DNA of 64,000 nucleotides, from NCBI GenBank assembly GCA_037190145.1, contig JBBCJU010000006.1:388264-452263 (forward strand), written 5' to 3'. Every line of letters begins with the position of its first letter. Position 1 is the first letter of the stretch. The notes under the pieces are model-generated. The model did no database searches, had not been told where the DNA came from, and saw only the letters and a program-made list of their open reading frames with translations. This document shows, one piece after another, positions 8,936-16,774 of the stretch. The stretch is from 55-13 sp037190145. Its GTDB lineage: Bacteria; Armatimonadota; Fimbriimonadia; Fimbriimonadales; Fimbriimonadaceae. The position numbers and the translations under genes are program-made.

Positions 8936-9073
8936 CAGCTTAGTATGACAGATTTACATCAGCAACTAGGACAGCTAGCATGAATCGAATTAAAACACTT
9001 AATGAAGATTCACCCTACAAATACTTGGCGGCTTGCCAAAGATGGAAATTGGCTGAAACCAGCCAAGGATCAA

Positions 9074-10735
9074 ATGGATATTTCCGCACTAAGCTTTGCG
9101 CTAGGAGCACGGACCGAGTCCGGTAGCAAACCCACAGAGGTTTCTGCAGGATTTGACGGTTTGCTAGAGCAGTTTGAGGCGTCGGGATATATGCCGCCAG
9201 GAGCCCCGCCGGGGCCGGAGCCGCCACCCGACCTACTTTTGGCGGGGGAAGGAGTCGAGATCACTGAGCCGAATGCTCAATCTCAGAAACTGGACTTCCT
9301 ACCGCTACAGAACACTGAACTAGATATTGAACTGCCACAGCCATTCTGGGAGCAGAGCGCTGATTCAAAAGGATCGGAGTCTGGTTCAAACAATCCTAAG
9401 GGTGCTGATGAGGCGATGGGCTGGCTGGTAAGTCAGATGGCTGGTGGATTCTTTGCTGAACCTATGTCAACCCCAGTGGACTTCGCTGCTGATCTGGTAG
9501 CCGATGACCTTTCTGTCCCACCCACTCAGGATAGCGAGTTCACTCCTGCCTCAATGCCCACCCATGGATTCGCGGTAAATACGAAGACCGCATTAGGTGG
9601 AAGAGACAGAGTTAACTATTCAGAAGAGCCGACAACGTTATCGAACGAAGCTGCTGAGAACGATTTTCAAAATCCAACCCTCCAACTATCTTGTAAACAA
9701 CCTGATCCGCAGGTAAGTGTTTCCAAAGGTGAGGCACTTCCGGTAGACGCAGATGTTCTGGAATCTCTAAACGTAACCTCGATTGAATCTCAGGCTGCCG
9801 ACATTGTAAAGAACTCTGAGAGCAACAACGAAGTTCGAAAGGCCAATACGAGCAGTCGAAGCGCTCATAAAGGGAACCAAGACCCCGCAGAGTCTGTGAT
9901 AGCGGTCACTTCTGTAGAGGTTGATTCTTCGATTCAAGCTGAGTCTAAGGCTAAAACCGAACCTTCCAATTTGGTTGCAGCTCGTGAATCATCTAAGCGA
10001 TCGCCGAAAGGAGCCGCCTTGGAAGACTCTCAAGCTCCAAGCACCTTGTCTCCGGTGGCTGACGAGGATAAAGGCAGCGTTAAAAAACTAGTTCAACGAG
10101 ATCGTAGTGCGGACGGTGCTTTCAGTGACGTCAGTCGGAGATTGCCTGAGAAGAAGGTTGCAATAGCGAAAGAAGCAGTGCTTCTGGAAGCATCCCGAGG
10201 TCTTCTTGAAGCTGCGACTTCGCAGGTTGCTTCTTTATCAACACCGCGATCAACAGATGCCCGACCGGCGCTTACCCCAACTGAGGTTGATCTGGTTGTA
10301 AAGCAGGCTGCCGACAAGCTTCAGATGTTGGCTACCGCTCGCCCAAGAAACGGAGTAACGATTCACTTGAATCCGGAAGACTTTGGATCTATCACGGTTG
10401 TTGTCAAAACAGTCGGCAAAATGGTGGAGACACAGATTTCTGCAAGCGATTCGCGAGTCAGCGAAGCGTTGGATCAACACCAAGCGCGACTTGTAGAAGC
10501 TATGGATTCTCGTGGTTTCCAGTTGCACACGGTTACGGTTTCCCAGCAAAGCGGTCAATCGAATCAGAGTCAAGATTCGGCGCGGAGTTGGCAACAGTCA
10601 AACCAACAGTCGAATCAACAACAGTCAAACAATTCACATGGACAACGTGGTCAAGCTGATCAGCAATTTCATCAGCCACGACCTCAGAGCAGAATGTCGT
10701 CTCGCCGTAACGAGGGCGTAGACCTCGCTATATAA
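9074..10735 (+). CDS. fliK: Flagellar hook-length control protein FliK
   Basis: FliK measures hook length and switches the flagellar export gate from hook to filament substrates. About the first 400 residues are acidic, Ser/Pro/Glu-rich and poorly conserved, as expected of the ruler part. The C-terminal domain (about residues 415-500) contains GVTIHLNPEDFGSITVVVKTVG and a following amphipathic strand, the FliK_C signature LxPexLGxVxV. A Gln/Ser/Asn-rich tail ends the protein. ATG 9074 has AAGGA four bases upstream and is preferred over ATG 9002, which lacks a site and adds 24 residues. flgD starts 12 bases after the stop. Confidence 0.85.
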   Translation: MDISALSFALGARTESGSKPTEVSAGFDGLLEQFEASGYMPPGAPPGPEPPPDLLLAGEGVEITEPNAQSQKLDFLPLQNTELDIELPQPFWEQSADSKGSESGSNNPKGADEAMGWLVSQMAGGFFAEPMSTPVDFAADLVADDLSVPPTQDSEFTPASMPTHGFAVNTKTALGGRDRVNYSEEPTTLSNEAAENDFQNPTLQLSCKQPDPQVSVSKGEALPVDADVLESLNVTSIESQAADIVKNSESNNEVRKANTSSRSAHKGNQDPAESVIAVTSVEVDSSIQAESKAKTEPSNLVAARESSKRSPKGAALEDSQAPSTLSPVADEDKGSVKKLVQRDRSADGAFSDVSRRLPEKKVAIAKEAVLLEASRGLLEAATSQVASLSTPRSTDARPALTPTEVDLVVKQAADKLQMLATARPRNGVTIHLNPEDFGSITVVVKTVGKMVETQISASDSRVSEALDQHQARLVEAMDSRGFQLHTVTVSQQSGQSNQSQDSARSWQQSNQQSNQQQSNNSHGQRGQADQQFHQPRPQSRMSSRRNEGVDLAI

Positions 10736-10747
10736 AGGAAAGCAGAA

Positions 10748-11164
10748 ATGGATGTAGGAAACATAACTTCGGATCAGTACTGGGGCAATACAGCGGCTAA
10801 GGCAAAGTCAAGCCTAGATATGAACCAGTTCTTGCGTTTGTTGGCCGTTCAGATGGAGAACCAGAATCCTCTTGAGCCGATGAACGATCGCGACTTCTTT
10901 GCCCAGATGGCTCAGCTTGGCCAGGTGCAAGGAATGGATCAAATCAACAAAAACCTGGAAGTGACGCAAATCACAAGCTTGATCGGCAAAACTGTGGTTG
11001 CAGTCCGCCCAATGTCTGATACTGGAACTGGCTACAACGAAATGGTTGAGGGCAAGGTTACTTCGATGGTTGTCAAGAATGGGCAGTATTATCTCGGAGT
11101 TACCGAAGCCAACGGTGGTTTGGTTGAAATTCAAATTCCTGCCATTCACTCCATCAAACAGTAA
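10748..11164 (+). CDS. flgD: Flagellar hook assembly (capping) protein FlgD
   Basis: FlgD caps the growing hook and is required for FlgE polymerisation outside the cell. At 138 residues this is a short FlgD. It carries the family N-terminal signature MNQFLRLLAVQMENQNPLEP followed by FFAQMAQLGQVQGM, then the start of the FlgD tudor-like domain (LIGKTVVA, VEGKVTSMVVKNGQYYLGV). The Ig-like domain of long FlgDs is absent, as in many Gram-positive forms. An AAAGGA site lies before the ATG. It sits between fliK and the TIGR02530 gene. Confidence 0.95.
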   Translation: MDVGNITSDQYWGNTAAKAKSSLDMNQFLRLLAVQMENQNPLEPMNDRDFFAQMAQLGQVQGMDQINKNLEVTQITSLIGKTVVAVRPMSDTGTGYNEMVEGKVTSMVVKNGQYYLGVTEANGGLVEIQIPAIHSIKQ

Positions 11165-11176
11165 GATCGCATCGTC

Positions 11177-11548
11177 ATGGATAACCGCATTCAGAACAGT
11201 AGAATTCACGATCTCCTGATCGGCCAGCCGACACCTACACCGGTGCAGCCGAACAAGGTTGAAAGTGGTCCCGACTTCGCTTCGATTCTTCAGGATCGAT
11301 TGAAGGTGAGTGGCCACGCTCAGACGCGCTTGCAAAGCCGAAACATCGAACTCGGGCAAGCAGAGTGGAATCGAGTTCTGGAGGGTGTGGAAAGAGCTGC
11401 GGCTAAAGGCGCGAAAGAGTCACTCGTATTAGTCGATAATGCTGCTCTGGTAGTTAGCATTAAAAACCGTACAGTTATCACGGCCGTTGACCAACAACAC
11501 TTAAAGGAGAACGTTTTCACGAACATCGATAGTGCGGTGATCGTGTAG
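11177..11548 (+). CDS. Flagellar operon protein, TIGR02530 family
   Basis: This 123-residue protein matches the small conserved flagellar-operon family found between flgD and flgE in Bacillus, Clostridium and relatives. Visible family features are FASILQDRL, SGHAQTRLQSRNIEL, GVERAAAKGAKESLVLVDNAALVVSIKNRTVITAVD and the ending ENVFTNIDSAVIV. Its molecular role is unknown; the operon position suggests hook assembly. It starts 12 bases after flgD. No signal peptide is seen. Confidence 0.88.
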   Translation: MDNRIQNSRIHDLLIGQPTPTPVQPNKVESGPDFASILQDRLKVSGHAQTRLQSRNIELGQAEWNRVLEGVERAAAKGAKESLVLVDNAALVVSIKNRTVITAVDQQHLKENVFTNIDSAVIV

Positions 11549-11573
11549 CAACCAAGAACTTTTATCGAAAACT

Positions 11574-11704
11574 GGGAAGGGAATAGAGCAGGATCGGGTG
11601 TCCCCCGAGTGTTCGCCAAAGCCCCGAAGCGGCTAGGCGCCTTCCCCAAGACCGAAACAAAATCGGAACGCGGAAAACGGATGTTGGAGTTTCTCCAGAA
11701 TCCG
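11574..11704 (+). promoter_or_regulatory. Folded RNA leader upstream of flgE (riboswitch-like)
   Basis: The 194-base gap before flgE can fold extensively. GGGAAGG (11574-11580) pairs with CCTTCCC (11640-11646) and encloses two hairpins: TCGGG/CCCGA (11594-11608), and CGCC/GGCG containing AGCC/GGCT (11614-11639). This gives a three-way junction. Downstream are CCGA/TCGG (11652-11666) and a 10-bp hairpin, CGGAT..TGGAG/CTCCA..ATCCG (11678-11704). AGGAAGG (11726-11732) then precedes the flgE ATG. The pairings are seen by eye. A ligand-binding or attenuation role is inferred, and no Rfam class was recognised with confidence. Confidence 0.5.
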
Positions 11705-11742
11705 CATCCAACCTCCGCAGAACACAGGAAGGAACAGAACAC

Positions 11743-12996
11743 ATGTTACAGGCACTACTCGCTGGCGTAGCCAGCATCAAAGCTCAGCAGACTCGAATGA
11801 ACGTGATTGGCAACAACCTTGCCAACGTAAACACGACCGCCTACAAGGGCTCTCGCGTCACCTTCCAGGACATGATTGCGCAGACTCTCCGCGGCGCTAG
11901 CCGGCCAACTGGAGACCTGGGTGGAACAAACGCCATTCAGTTTGGTCTGGGTGTATTGATCGCCGGTACTGATGTCAATAACGAACAAGGATCGTTGAAC
12001 GCAACGAACCGCCCAACCGACTTCGCGATTCAAGGCAATGGCTTCTTCATGGTGAGTAACGGCGACCGTATTGCTTACACTAGGGACGGAGCATTCGATC
12101 TCGACGCTAATGGTGACCTTGTACACCGAGCGACCGGTGAGAGAATGACCGGATGGACGGCTGATCAGGCAACTGGAGCTATCGATACGAATCAACCCGT
12201 TGGCCCAACCTCTAGCCTGAACGTTCCTATTGGTGCACGAACCGCCGTGCAGCAAACTACAGATATCACTTGGTCAGGAAATCTTGATATGCGGGTTTTC
12301 GAAGAGCCAGGTTTGCAAAGTACCCAGGCGATCGTAAGAGTCTACGATTCGCTTGGTGGTCAACATGACTTAACCCTGGAAATCACTGAGTCTGCGACTC
12401 CGAATGAATGGACGTGGTCCGCTTCGGGGACGGGAGGCGATACAGTTACAGGTTCTGGAACTCTTGTTTTTGACCCCGCAACCGGAAGAATGTCTTCTGG
12501 AAACCCAGGTTCAATAACGGTAACTCCTTCTGCGGCTTCGGGTGTTCCTGCTTTCCCAATCAGCTTGAACCTGGGTGCGATCAGCCAGTTGGGAACGGAG
12601 ATGCAGGTCAACGCTTCTAATCAGAACGGTTTTGCTCCTGGATCACTATCTAGCTTTTCCGTTGGAACTGATGGCGTAGTTACCGGTCTTTACACGAACG
12701 GTCTCACACGACCTCTTGGGCAAATTTCTGTGGCGATCTTCCCGAATGCAAATGGCTTGGAAAGGACAGGCAGTAACTTGTGGCGAGCAACCGACAACTC
12801 TGGTGTAGCCGTTGTGGGTACTCCTCGCACCGGAGGCCGTGGATCTATCAATTCTGGATTCCTTGAGCAATCCAACATCGACATCGGTAACGAGTTCACC
12901 GATTTGATCGTGACTCAAAGAGGTTTCCAAGCGAACACGAAGGTGGTTACTACTGTGGATGAGATGCTTCAAGACCTCATCAACATGAAGCGATAA
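11743..12996 (+). CDS. flgE: Flagellar hook protein FlgE
   Basis: FlgE polymerises into the hook, the universal joint between basal body and filament. The N-terminus has the flagellar rod/hook signature (SIKAQQTRMNVIGNNLANVN, then TTAYKGSRVTFQDM). The FlgE D1 motif appears as DFAIQGNGFFMV, and the C-terminus has the matching GFLEQSNIDIGNEFTDLIVTQRGFQANTKVV. The 417-residue length fits a FlgE with one outer domain. It is the last gene of fliK-flgD-TIGR02530-flgE and is followed by a strong terminator. The structured leader upstream suggests separate control. Confidence 0.97.
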   Translation: MLQALLAGVASIKAQQTRMNVIGNNLANVNTTAYKGSRVTFQDMIAQTLRGASRPTGDLGGTNAIQFGLGVLIAGTDVNNEQGSLNATNRPTDFAIQGNGFFMVSNGDRIAYTRDGAFDLDANGDLVHRATGERMTGWTADQATGAIDTNQPVGPTSSLNVPIGARTAVQQTTDITWSGNLDMRVFEEPGLQSTQAIVRVYDSLGGQHDLTLEITESATPNEWTWSASGTGGDTVTGSGTLVFDPATGRMSSGNPGSITVTPSAASGVPAFPISLNLGAISQLGTEMQVNASNQNGFAPGSLSSFSVGTDGVVTGLYTNGLTRPLGQISVAIFPNANGLERTGSNLWRATDNSGVAVVGTPRTGGRGSINSGFLEQSNIDIGNEFTDLIVTQRGFQANTKVVTTVDEMLQDLINMKR

Positions 12997-13021
12997 CCAC
13001 TAACGAGTAGAAGCTGAACGG

Positions 13022-13063
13022 AACCCGCCTCTGCAGACTATTGCAGAGGCGGGTTTCGGTTTT
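13022..13063 (+). terminator. Rho-independent terminator of the hook operon
   Basis: A 14-bp stem AACCCGCCTCTGCA/TGCAGAGGCGGGTT (13022-13035 with 13042-13055) with a six-base loop is followed by T-rich sequence, 25 bases after the flgE stop. Confidence 0.92.
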
Positions 13064-13114
13064 GTCATGAGTCTAGTTTCGCCGTGGACGCACTCTACCG
13101 GTATCCTTCTGGAT

Positions 13115-13495
13115 ATGCTTAGAGAAGTCGTATCAACGGACAACGCTCCCGCCGCTATTGGCCCTTATAGTCAAGCTGTTCGCGCAGAAGGAAAATTTCT
13201 TTTTTGCAGTGGTCAGATTCCACTGACTCCATCCGGTGAACTCATCACGGGCGATGTCAAAGATCAAGCAAAGCAGTGCATGGACAACGTAAAAAATCTC
13301 TTGGAAGCCGCCGGATTGACTTTGGCAAACGTAGCGAAAACCACGATATTCTTGAGTTCTATGGACCATTTTGCGGCGGTGAATGAAGTCTACGGTTCTT
13401 ACTTTGAGTCAACTCCTCCTGCCCGATCAACCGTTGCTGTAGCTGGTCTTCCTAAGGCCGTTGACGTTGAGATTGAAGTTCTAGCCGTTTACTAG
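13115..13495 (+). CDS. ridA: RidA family enamine/imine deaminase
   Basis: RidA hydrolyses reactive enamine/imine intermediates released by PLP enzymes. The 126-residue protein has the family start NAPAAIGPYSQAVRAEG, the middle motif DQAKQCMDNVKNLLEAAG, and the C-terminal PPARSTVAVAGLPKAVDVEIEVLAVY, including the Arg that binds the substrate carboxylate. ATG 13115 is preferred over the upstream in-frame ATG at 13067, since it matches the family start. TATCCT (13102-13107) lies seven bases before it with no Shine-Dalgarno, suggesting a leaderless mRNA. Confidence 0.93.
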   Translation: MLREVVSTDNAPAAIGPYSQAVRAEGKFLFCSGQIPLTPSGELITGDVKDQAKQCMDNVKNLLEAAGLTLANVAKTTIFLSSMDHFAAVNEVYGSYFESTPPARSTVAVAGLPKAVDVEIEVLAVY

Positions 13496-13538
13496 GAGCG
13501 GAGGGCTGAGGCTTGAGGGGCGAAGGTGTTCAGTGTGA

Positions 13539-13913
13539 ATGGCTAGTGCTGGTGATAAGAAAGAGGCATTCAAAGTGCGAACAAAGCAAATGGCATTAGC
13601 AGCTCTCCGTGTTTCTGAAAACTTACCGCGATCGATAGTTTGCGGGGTCATTTCAAAGCAATTGGTTCGTAGCTCTACGTCAGTCACAGCTAATTACCGA
13701 GCCGCTTGTCGTGCAAGAAGCAATGCAGAATGCATCGCTAAGCTAGGGATCGTTGAAGAAGAAGCCGACGAAACAATGTTTTGGCTAGAACTCGCTATGG
13801 AAGGTGGGTATCTGGCCGAACATGTTGGACTTCCACTTTGGACAGAATGTGATGAGATAACGGCTATAACTGTTACGTCCATAAAAAACATAAGAGCAAA
13901 GATAAATACTTAA
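13539..13913 (+). CDS. Four-helix bundle protein (S23/TIGR02436 family)
   Basis: A 124-residue, all-helical protein. Family features are VRTKQMALAALRVSENLPRS, SKQLVRSSTSVTANYRAACRARS and the segment KLGIVEEEADETMFWLELA. The family was first seen encoded in intervening sequences of 23S rRNA genes, but stand-alone copies like this are common. It forms pentameric helical bundles of unknown function. No clear Shine-Dalgarno is present. The gene stands alone between ridA and the next pair. Confidence 0.85.
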   Translation: MASAGDKKEAFKVRTKQMALAALRVSENLPRSIVCGVISKQLVRSSTSVTANYRAACRARSNAECIAKLGIVEEEADETMFWLELAMEGGYLAEHVGLPLWTECDEITAITVTSIKNIRAKINT

Positions 13914-13978
13914 CCCAATCCTGCACTTTCGCCCTAATTACTTCCACCCTCAACCTTCCACCCTCGTAATCCTTCTCT

Positions 13979-14884
13979 ATGAAACGTGTTGTCTCCATTA
14001 GCCTTGGCTCTAGCAAACGCAATAAAGAGCAGGAAGTATCGATCTTGGGACAAGAGTTTAAGATCGAACGAGTTGGGGTGGATGGAGACCTCAAGCGTTT
14101 CGGAGACATGTTTGCAGAGCTAGACGGAAAGGTTGATGCGCTTGGGGTTGGTGGGGCGGACGTCTATGTTGTGGTTGGGGATAAACGATACGCATTTCGC
14201 CAGATCCTTAAACTGGTTGCCCGCGCTAGGTCCACTCCCGTGGTTGACGGCAGTGGGCTGAAGCATACGCTTGAACGAGCGACCATTGAACACTTACACA
14301 AATCTGGACTGATTGATTTTAAGAAGGAGACAGTTTTACTTGTCTCGGCGGTCGACCGATTTGGTATGGCCCAGGCCCTCGATAGCTTGGGCGGAGAGGT
14401 CGTTTACGGTGATCTTCTTTTTGGGATTGGGCTGCCATTTCCCATTCATAAGTATAAAAATGTTCGAAGACTTGGGGCTAGCATTCTTCCGATCATCACG
14501 AAAATGCCGTTTAAATGGTTTTATCCGACAGGGGAGAAGCAAGACGAACGTAAGCCCAAGCATGAGAAGATTTGGAGGAAGTGCAGCGTTGTCGCAGGAG
14601 ATACGCTCTACATTCGCCGCTATGCCCCGGATGACCTCAAAGGAAAGACTGTAATCACCCAGACCGTCCGTAAGGCTGATCTCGATTGGTTGCAAAAGGC
14701 TGGGGTTAGCCGAGTGATCACAACGACCCCCCTTATGGGAGGGGAAACGTTTGCCACCAATGTGATGGAAGGGGTTATCGTGGCTCTATTGGGCAAGCGA
14801 CCCGATCAAATTTCTGAGAGTGATTATCGAGAAGTATTGACACAACTAGATTGGAAGCCGAATGTAATCGATCTTTCGGCCTAA
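13979..14884 (+). CDS. Uncharacterised protein of the family annotated 'quinate 5-dehydrogenase'
   Basis: A 301-residue soluble protein. Features include an N-terminal strand VVSISLGSSKRNKEQEV, ALGVGGADVYVVVGDKRYAFRQ, a conserved VDGSGLKHTLERA, and VSAVDRFGMAQALDSLGGEVVYGDLLFG. Proteins of this type are labelled quinate 5-dehydrogenase in Deinococcus-group genomes as I remember it, but I see no classical GxGxxG Rossmann loop, so that label is unproven. It is followed 61 bases later by an acyl-ACP-reductase-like gene, a neighbour that suggests a shared pathway. There is no clear Shine-Dalgarno; TAATCC lies six bases before the ATG. Confidence 0.65.
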   Translation: MKRVVSISLGSSKRNKEQEVSILGQEFKIERVGVDGDLKRFGDMFAELDGKVDALGVGGADVYVVVGDKRYAFRQILKLVARARSTPVVDGSGLKHTLERATIEHLHKSGLIDFKKETVLLVSAVDRFGMAQALDSLGGEVVYGDLLFGIGLPFPIHKYKNVRRLGASILPIITKMPFKWFYPTGEKQDERKPKHEKIWRKCSVVAGDTLYIRRYAPDDLKGKTVITQTVRKADLDWLQKAGVSRVITTTPLMGGETFATNVMEGVIVALLGKRPDQISESDYREVLTQLDWKPNVIDLSA

Positions 14885-14945
14885 CTTCGCTCTGGTACAT
14901 TCAGTTGTACGTCTCTAGTAGGATAGTTCGGGAGAAAATGCTAAG

Positions 14946-16031
14946 TTGACTCGTTTCGGTTTCGTCGTCCATCCGTTAACGGTTCGCGATATGGCTCGGA
15001 AATATCCGATAGCCAAGTATCTCCCTGAGTCATGGGTTGAAGCTTTTGCTCGCAAGAAAGATCCGGTGGTGATGAGTAAGATCACTGGGATCAAGAGTCC
15101 AACTGGAGCTGAGACTGAAGGTTGGTTTATTGGCCTTCCATATACACCTCGCCAGATGACCGAGACGGTGCCGATTGATGAGGTTTACACCAAGATTGCC
15201 AAGTGTGGTGATCTTGCGGCCAGCTTAGGAGCCGATATCATTGGCCTTGGCGCCTTTAGCAGTGTCGTAGGGGATGGCGGAATCACGATTGCGAAGAGGG
15301 CCAATATTAAGGCGGTTACTACGGGCAATTCCTATACGGTAGCCACCGCAATTGAAGGCACACTGAAGGCTTGTCAGCTACTTGATATTGATTTACCAAA
15401 CTCAACTCTTGCGGTAGTTGGTGCGACTGGTTCCATTGGAAAGACCTGCGCTCGAGTTCTCGGAAGATCATTTGGGCAGACCATCCTTGTTGGACGAGAC
15501 ATGGAAAGAACCCAGGCTGTAGCCAACGAGATTGGAGGAGCTTTGGCTTCTACAGACGTGTCAGATATAAACAAAGCGGATGCCATTATAACGGTGAGTT
15601 CAGCGGGTAAAGAGTTGATTCTTCCTGAACACTTGCGACCCGGTGCGGTCGTCTGTGATGTGGCTCGTCCTCGTGATGTTAGTGCGAGGGTCACCAAAGA
15701 GCGACCTGACGTGTTGGTCATCGAAGGCGGTGTTGTGCGCGTTCCCGGTGATGTGGAATTCAATATGAACTTTGGATTTCCCGAGAAGACCGCATATGCC
15801 TGTATGAGCGAAACCATTATGCTTGCCCTAGAGGAGCGGATCGAAAACTTCACTTTGGGTAAGGATGTATCCGTTGAACAGGTTGATGAGATTTCTGCTT
15901 TAGCGCACAAGCATGGATTTGAACTGGCTGGTTTTCGATCTTTCGAACGGGCGGTGGGTGAAGATGCTATCGAGCGGGCGAGAAACGCCAGAAAAAAGAA
16001 TCAACCAACGAAGAGCCCTAGTTTGGTCTAG
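14946..16031 (+). CDS. Long-chain acyl-[ACP] reductase-like (AAR-like) oxidoreductase
   Basis: This 361-residue protein aligns by eye with cyanobacterial acyl-ACP reductase, which reduces fatty acyl-ACP or acyl-CoA to aldehyde. Shared features are GFVVHPLT near the start, LGAFSSVVGDGG, TTGNSYTVA, the NADP-binding loop VVGATGSIGKT (about 157-167), VIEGGVV, and AYACMSETIMLALEE. The last contains Cys286, matching the nucleophilic Cys that forms the acyl-enzyme in the cyanobacterial protein. The start is TTG with GGAG 11 bases upstream. The ATG at 14938 is out of frame. No aldehyde deformylating oxygenase gene is in the window. A shikimate-dehydrogenase-like label is the likely automatic annotation. 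Confidence 0.72.
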   Translation: MTRFGFVVHPLTVRDMARKYPIAKYLPESWVEAFARKKDPVVMSKITGIKSPTGAETEGWFIGLPYTPRQMTETVPIDEVYTKIAKCGDLAASLGADIIGLGAFSSVVGDGGITIAKRANIKAVTTGNSYTVATAIEGTLKACQLLDIDLPNSTLAVVGATGSIGKTCARVLGRSFGQTILVGRDMERTQAVANEIGGALASTDVSDINKADAIITVSSAGKELILPEHLRPGAVVCDVARPRDVSARVTKERPDVLVIEGGVVRVPGDVEFNMNFGFPEKTAYACMSETIMLALEERIENFTLGKDVSVEQVDEISALAHKHGFELAGFRSFERAVGEDAIERARNARKKNQPTKSPSLV

Positions 16032-16109
16032 TCGGGAAATCTAGCATTGACCGATTCAATACCCAATCCTTTACCAGGATTTAGATTTGGTGATTGAGGA
16101 ATATCCAAC

Positions 16110-16289
16110 TTGTTTGAAAGCGAGATGATTCCCATGTACTGCCTACTCTATATCCTCACTGGTTCGGCTTTTTATTGGCTCTCGTATCGAGGAGCCAAGA
16201 TGACTGAAGATGATGAAGCAACACATCCTGTTCCTACAGGAGCTGAAGTCATTTACTTGTATCCTGAGAAAGAGCTTAAAGTAGCCTAA
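16110..16289 (+). CDS. Small putative membrane protein (59 residues)
   Basis: A short frame missed by a 60-residue cut-off. TTG 16110 has GAGGA nine bases upstream. ATG 16134 would give 51 residues. The protein begins with a hydrophobic stretch (MYCLLYILTGSAFYWLSY), then an acidic TEDDEATH and a C-terminus ending EKELKV. It lies just after the AAR-like gene and its last bases overlap the convergent lipoprotein gene. No family is recognised. Confidence 0.4.
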   Translation: MFESEMIPMYCLLYILTGSAFYWLSYRGAKMTEDDEATHPVPTGAEVIYLYPEKELKVA

Positions 16290-16774
16290 CTGCCATTCTT
16301 TTCAATCTTGGTTAGGGTGACCGGCTCTGGATAATTGCCCCCTGGATCGTGGAAATCTATTCCCCCGTCCGAACGGGGCGACAATGTGATCTCTTTGAAC
16401 TGGTCGCGTACTTCTTGAGGCTCTTTGTCAAGGCTCACTCCGAGCCGAGATTCCACATTTAGAAACGCCTTCCCATCTGCATAGCGAACGGCTCCTTCGT
16501 GCGGAAGCCCTGCTTCTTTGAGCTTAAAACGATTGCCATCGATTTCTAAGATCACTCTTCCCAAAGTCTTAGCGATGGCAGGATTAGCTCCTGGCACCGT
16601 GGAAATGTCCCGATCTCCCCTCCACTCGCCATGAAAGTTGAAGCCTGCCGAGCATCCAGCAAGGCAAAAGACCAGAGCCAAGAGGGCTCCGGCGGATATA
16701 CTTCGACGGATGCCTGCGATTACCGCCGAAATGTACTCATCAATGGGTTTGACCGACGGGGAATACCAACTCAT
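16286..16774 (-). CDS. Putative lipoprotein of unknown function
   Basis: A protein of about 162 residues with a lipoprotein signal: Arg-Arg, a hydrophobic stretch SAGALLALVFC and the lipobox LAGC. The mature part is a small beta-rich domain (FHGEWRGD, GRVILEIDGNRFKLKE, VRYADGKAFLNV) with no recognised family; it resembles lipocalin-like 'does it cost or modify' domains only in general pattern. ATG 16774 has GGAG ten bases upstream. That start places 65 bases antisense over the purL 5' end, since no usable start lies closer to the signal core. Confidence 0.65.
   Translation of the reverse strand: MSWYSPSVKPIDEYISAVIAGIRRSISAGALLALVFCLAGCSAGFNFHGEWRGDRDISTVPGANPAIAKTLGRVILEIDGNRFKLKEAGLPHEGAVRYADGKAFLNVESRLGVSLDKEPQEVRDQFKEITLSPRSDGGIDFHDPGGNYPEPVTLTKIEKNGS
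16697..16702 (+). promoter_or_regulatory. -10 box of purL (TATACT), leaderless type
   Basis: TATACT ends seven bases before the purL ATG at 16710 and no Shine-Dalgarno is present, so transcription would begin at or next to the start codon. No clear -35 is seen. Confidence 0.6.

Noticed and set aside
9002..9073. Upstream ATG start for fliK at 9002
   Set aside because: It has no Shine-Dalgarno or -10 box at suitable distance, while ATG 9074 has AAGGA four bases upstream.
11574..11704. A firm c-di-GMP-I riboswitch call for the flgE leader
   Set aside because: Only one short segment resembles that class; the conserved receptor and tetraloop elements could not be found by eye.
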